A stretch of 64,000 nt of DNA from Gemmatimonadota bacterium (GTDB taxonomy: Bacteria; JAAXHH01), in the NCBI GenBank assembly GCA_009837395.1, contig VXTP01000015.1:124001-188000 (forward strand). The letters run 5' to 3'. The translations under genes were made by a program, and so were the position numbers. Below, piece by piece: positions 62,513-64,000 of the stretch (positions are counted from its first letter, which is position 1; each line of letters starts with the position of its first letter). The notes beneath the pieces were generated by a model, which had not been told where the DNA came from, made no database searches, and saw only the letters and a program-made list of their open reading frames with translations.

Positions 62513-63502
62513 ATGAGATTCGCTGTGATTATGCTGGCCATCGGTCTGATTTCGACGTGGACCGCACAGGTTTCCGCCCAGCACTACACCATCGAAAAAG
62601 TGCGGGAGATCCCGCTCGATCTTGGGGATGAAATCGTAGGTCTTATCGCCGATCTCGCCCGTGATGTAGAAGGTCATTTCTACATGCCGGACTGGCAGCA
62701 GCATACGGTCTGGGTAACGGATCCGAGAGGGAAGTTGATCCGGCGTTTCGGACAGGAAGGATCCGGGCCGGGGGAATTGTCGCGGCCGCGCAGTATCTCC
62801 GTTCTGGAAGACAGAATTGTCGTTCTCGATAGAGACAACGCCTGGATTTCGGTCTTTACTAAAGATGGAGAAAGTATGGCCACCTTTCGTATTGACCATT
62901 CACGACCGTCCGGTATGGCTGTTGGTCATGACGGACAGATCGTCGTGAGTGCCCTGGTAGGTGAATCGTTATTTACCGTATACGATTCGGAAGGGGTAAA
63001 AGTGAACGACGGCGGCAGTCGTCCCTGGCCGCCGCCTCCGGGAACGATGATCATGTTCTCCGGTCCAGTTCAGCATCTCTCGCTCACTCCAGATGGCAAT
63101 ATCCTTTATTGTCCTGTCAAACGGTACGAAATCCAGGAAATGAGATGGGATGGTAGTATCGTCGCGACGTACACAGCCGAACCGACAGGATACTCTCCCC
63201 TGGTGATTACGAGTATAGAATCTGCATCGGAAGAGTTAAACAAAGCGACCCGTATTTTACGACCCCTGATTGTCGGTAATTTCGTTGTCGTGCAGAGAGC
63301 AAGGAATCGAGGCGAGCCCGAGGAGGGTTCAATCTTCCATCTCGACCTGTTCGAACGGGACGGCACCCTTGTCCAGATGGATATCGAATCTCCATTGAGT
63401 TTCATCTACGCCGACGGCGATGATCTTTACGCCATTGACACGTCCCCCGTGGAAGAAGGGGAACTCAACCCCAGTATCGTGGTCTACCAGTTGAGAAACT
63501 GA
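62513..63502 (+). CDS. Secreted 6-bladed beta-propeller, paralogue 5
   Basis: 329 residues; signal peptide ending VSAQ, then FYMPDWQQHTVWVTDPRGK, QEGSGPGELSRP, GESLFTVYDSEG and SPVEEGELNPSIVVYQL. It shares long identical DNA stretches with paralogue 4 (for example 36 bp at 62690 and 38 bp at 63449). GGGGAG precedes the ATG at 62513. The permease gene begins 18 bp after its stop, so it is probably part of the same transcript. Confidence 0.85.
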   Translation: MRFAVIMLAIGLISTWTAQVSAQHYTIEKVREIPLDLGDEIVGLIADLARDVEGHFYMPDWQQHTVWVTDPRGKLIRRFGQEGSGPGELSRPRSISVLEDRIVVLDRDNAWISVFTKDGESMATFRIDHSRPSGMAVGHDGQIVVSALVGESLFTVYDSEGVKVNDGGSRPWPPPPGTMIMFSGPVQHLSLTPDGNILYCPVKRYEIQEMRWDGSIVATYTAEPTGYSPLVITSIESASEELNKATRILRPLIVGNFVVVQRARNRGEPEEGSIFHLDLFERDGTLVQMDIESPLSFIYADGDDLYAIDTSPVEEGELNPSIVVYQLRN

Positions 63503-63520
63503 GCCGGATCGGGACCGATC

Positions 63521-64000
63521 ATGAACCTACCCCAGATCGCCGTCCGGCGGCCCGTCGCCACGTGCTGCCTGACGTGCGCCGCCGTCCTCATCGGGTTCAT
63601 CGCACTAACCCGCCTGCCGGTCAACCTGCTGCCGCCCCTCGAGATACCGGCCATCACGGTATGGACGACGTGGGCCGATACGCCACCGGAGATCGTGGCC
63701 CGCGAGATTACCGAACCGATCGAGTCCGCACTGCGGAATCTGCCCGGTGCGATGCAGGTCCGTTCCATATCCCGCGAGGGCGAATCGCTCGTAACCGTCG
63801 AGCTCGACTGGGGCGCAGACCTTCAATCCACGCTGCTCGCCGCCCGGGAAAAGCTCGACACGCAGCGATTCCTCCTTCCGGCCGATAGCGATCGACCGGT
63901 CCTGCTGGATACGGACCCTGACCGCGCGCCCATGATGGGACTGGTGCTCGAGTCCGGAACGCGGAACGACGACGGTGCCACTTCCTCCCTGCAACGACTG
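63521..64000 (+). CDS. RND efflux transporter permease, N-terminal part
   Basis: The window ends inside this gene (160 codons present). It has the RND start PQIAVRRPVATCC, the first membrane helix, and the conserved LPVNLLPPLEIPAITVWT and PPEIVAREITEPIESALRNLPG of the AcrB/MdtB type. It pairs with the adaptor at 57074-58306 to form a tripartite efflux pump. It is probably translated with the propeller genes ahead of it. An outer-membrane channel gene is not seen. Confidence 0.93.
   Translation, partial: MNLPQIAVRRPVATCCLTCAAVLIGFIALTRLPVNLLPPLEIPAITVWTTWADTPPEIVAREITEPIESALRNLPGAMQVRSISREGESLVTVELDWGADLQSTLLAAREKLDTQRFLLPADSDRPVLLDTDPDRAPMMGLVLESGTRNDDGATSSLQRL

Overview
This is 64 kb of bacterial chromosome from a GC-rich, Gram-negative (diderm) bacterium. 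The outer-membrane machinery (a TamA/BamA-type barrel, TamB, lipoproteins and an RND efflux pump) shows the diderm envelope. No rRNA, phylogenetic marker set or database match was available. The mix of genes would suit an uncultured lineage near the FCB/Latescibacterota/Gemmatimonadota groups, but that placement is a guess. I see no IS element, integrase, phage gene or CRISPR array.

Layout. 1-5.4 kb: the end of threonine synthase, a PBP4-type peptidase, a small unknown protein, rsgA, holA and a TIGR02757 protein. 5.6-7.4 kb: serS and tsaE. 7.5-13.1 kb (minus strand): the protein-quality-control cluster tig-clpP-clpX-lon, then tRNA-Leu(UAG), a carboxy-terminal processing protease and a CDP-alcohol phosphatidyltransferase. 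16.2-21.7 kb: hrcA-grpE-dnaJ-prmA-rsmE and a HIT protein. 21.9-28.3 kb: rpsU-yqeY-cvpA-mutS2, a thioredoxin-like protein and dnaG. 28.4-28.5 kb: two tRNAs. 28.6-33.4 kb: two paralogous HAD phosphatases, an exported haem-site-less globin-like protein, a LarC lacking its C-terminal half, and the HPS/PHI pair of the ribulose monophosphate pathway. 33.5-44.3 kb (minus strand): an unknown barrel-type protein, TamA, TamB and an ACT-ACT-GlnE-type fusion. 44.6-49.4 kb: an iron-uptake locus (DtxR-type regulator, FeoA, PepSY membrane protein, FeoB, Cys-rich FeoB-associated protein). 49.5-55.7 kb: nitroreductase, thioredoxin-like, DUF402, PhoH, YbeY, a CNNM/CBS protein and a sulfatase. 55.9-64 kb: a beta-propeller lipoprotein, an RND efflux adaptor, five tandem secreted beta-propeller paralogues, then the start of the RND permease.

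Two things stand out. First, five secreted 6-bladed-propeller paralogues lie between the adaptor and the permease of one efflux pump. They look like an expanding family of periplasmic partners, with signs of recent duplication or gene conversion. Second, short GC-rich arrays, mostly with a 9-bp unit, are scattered through the window. They lie inside or at the ends of housekeeping genes (tsaE, clpX, grpE, dnaG, hxlA, ybeY and others) and in gaps between genes. Read in different frames they encode collagen-like Gly-Pro, Gln-rich or Arg-Thr-Glu peptides, so they behave as DNA-level repeats that proteins tolerate.

Co-directional blocks are tight, with frequent 1-8 bp start/stop overlaps, so most genes probably sit in short operons. 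Good sigma-70-like promoters are visible before the CDP-alcohol transferase, hrcA, rpsU, the 28.4-kb tRNAs and the iron regulator.
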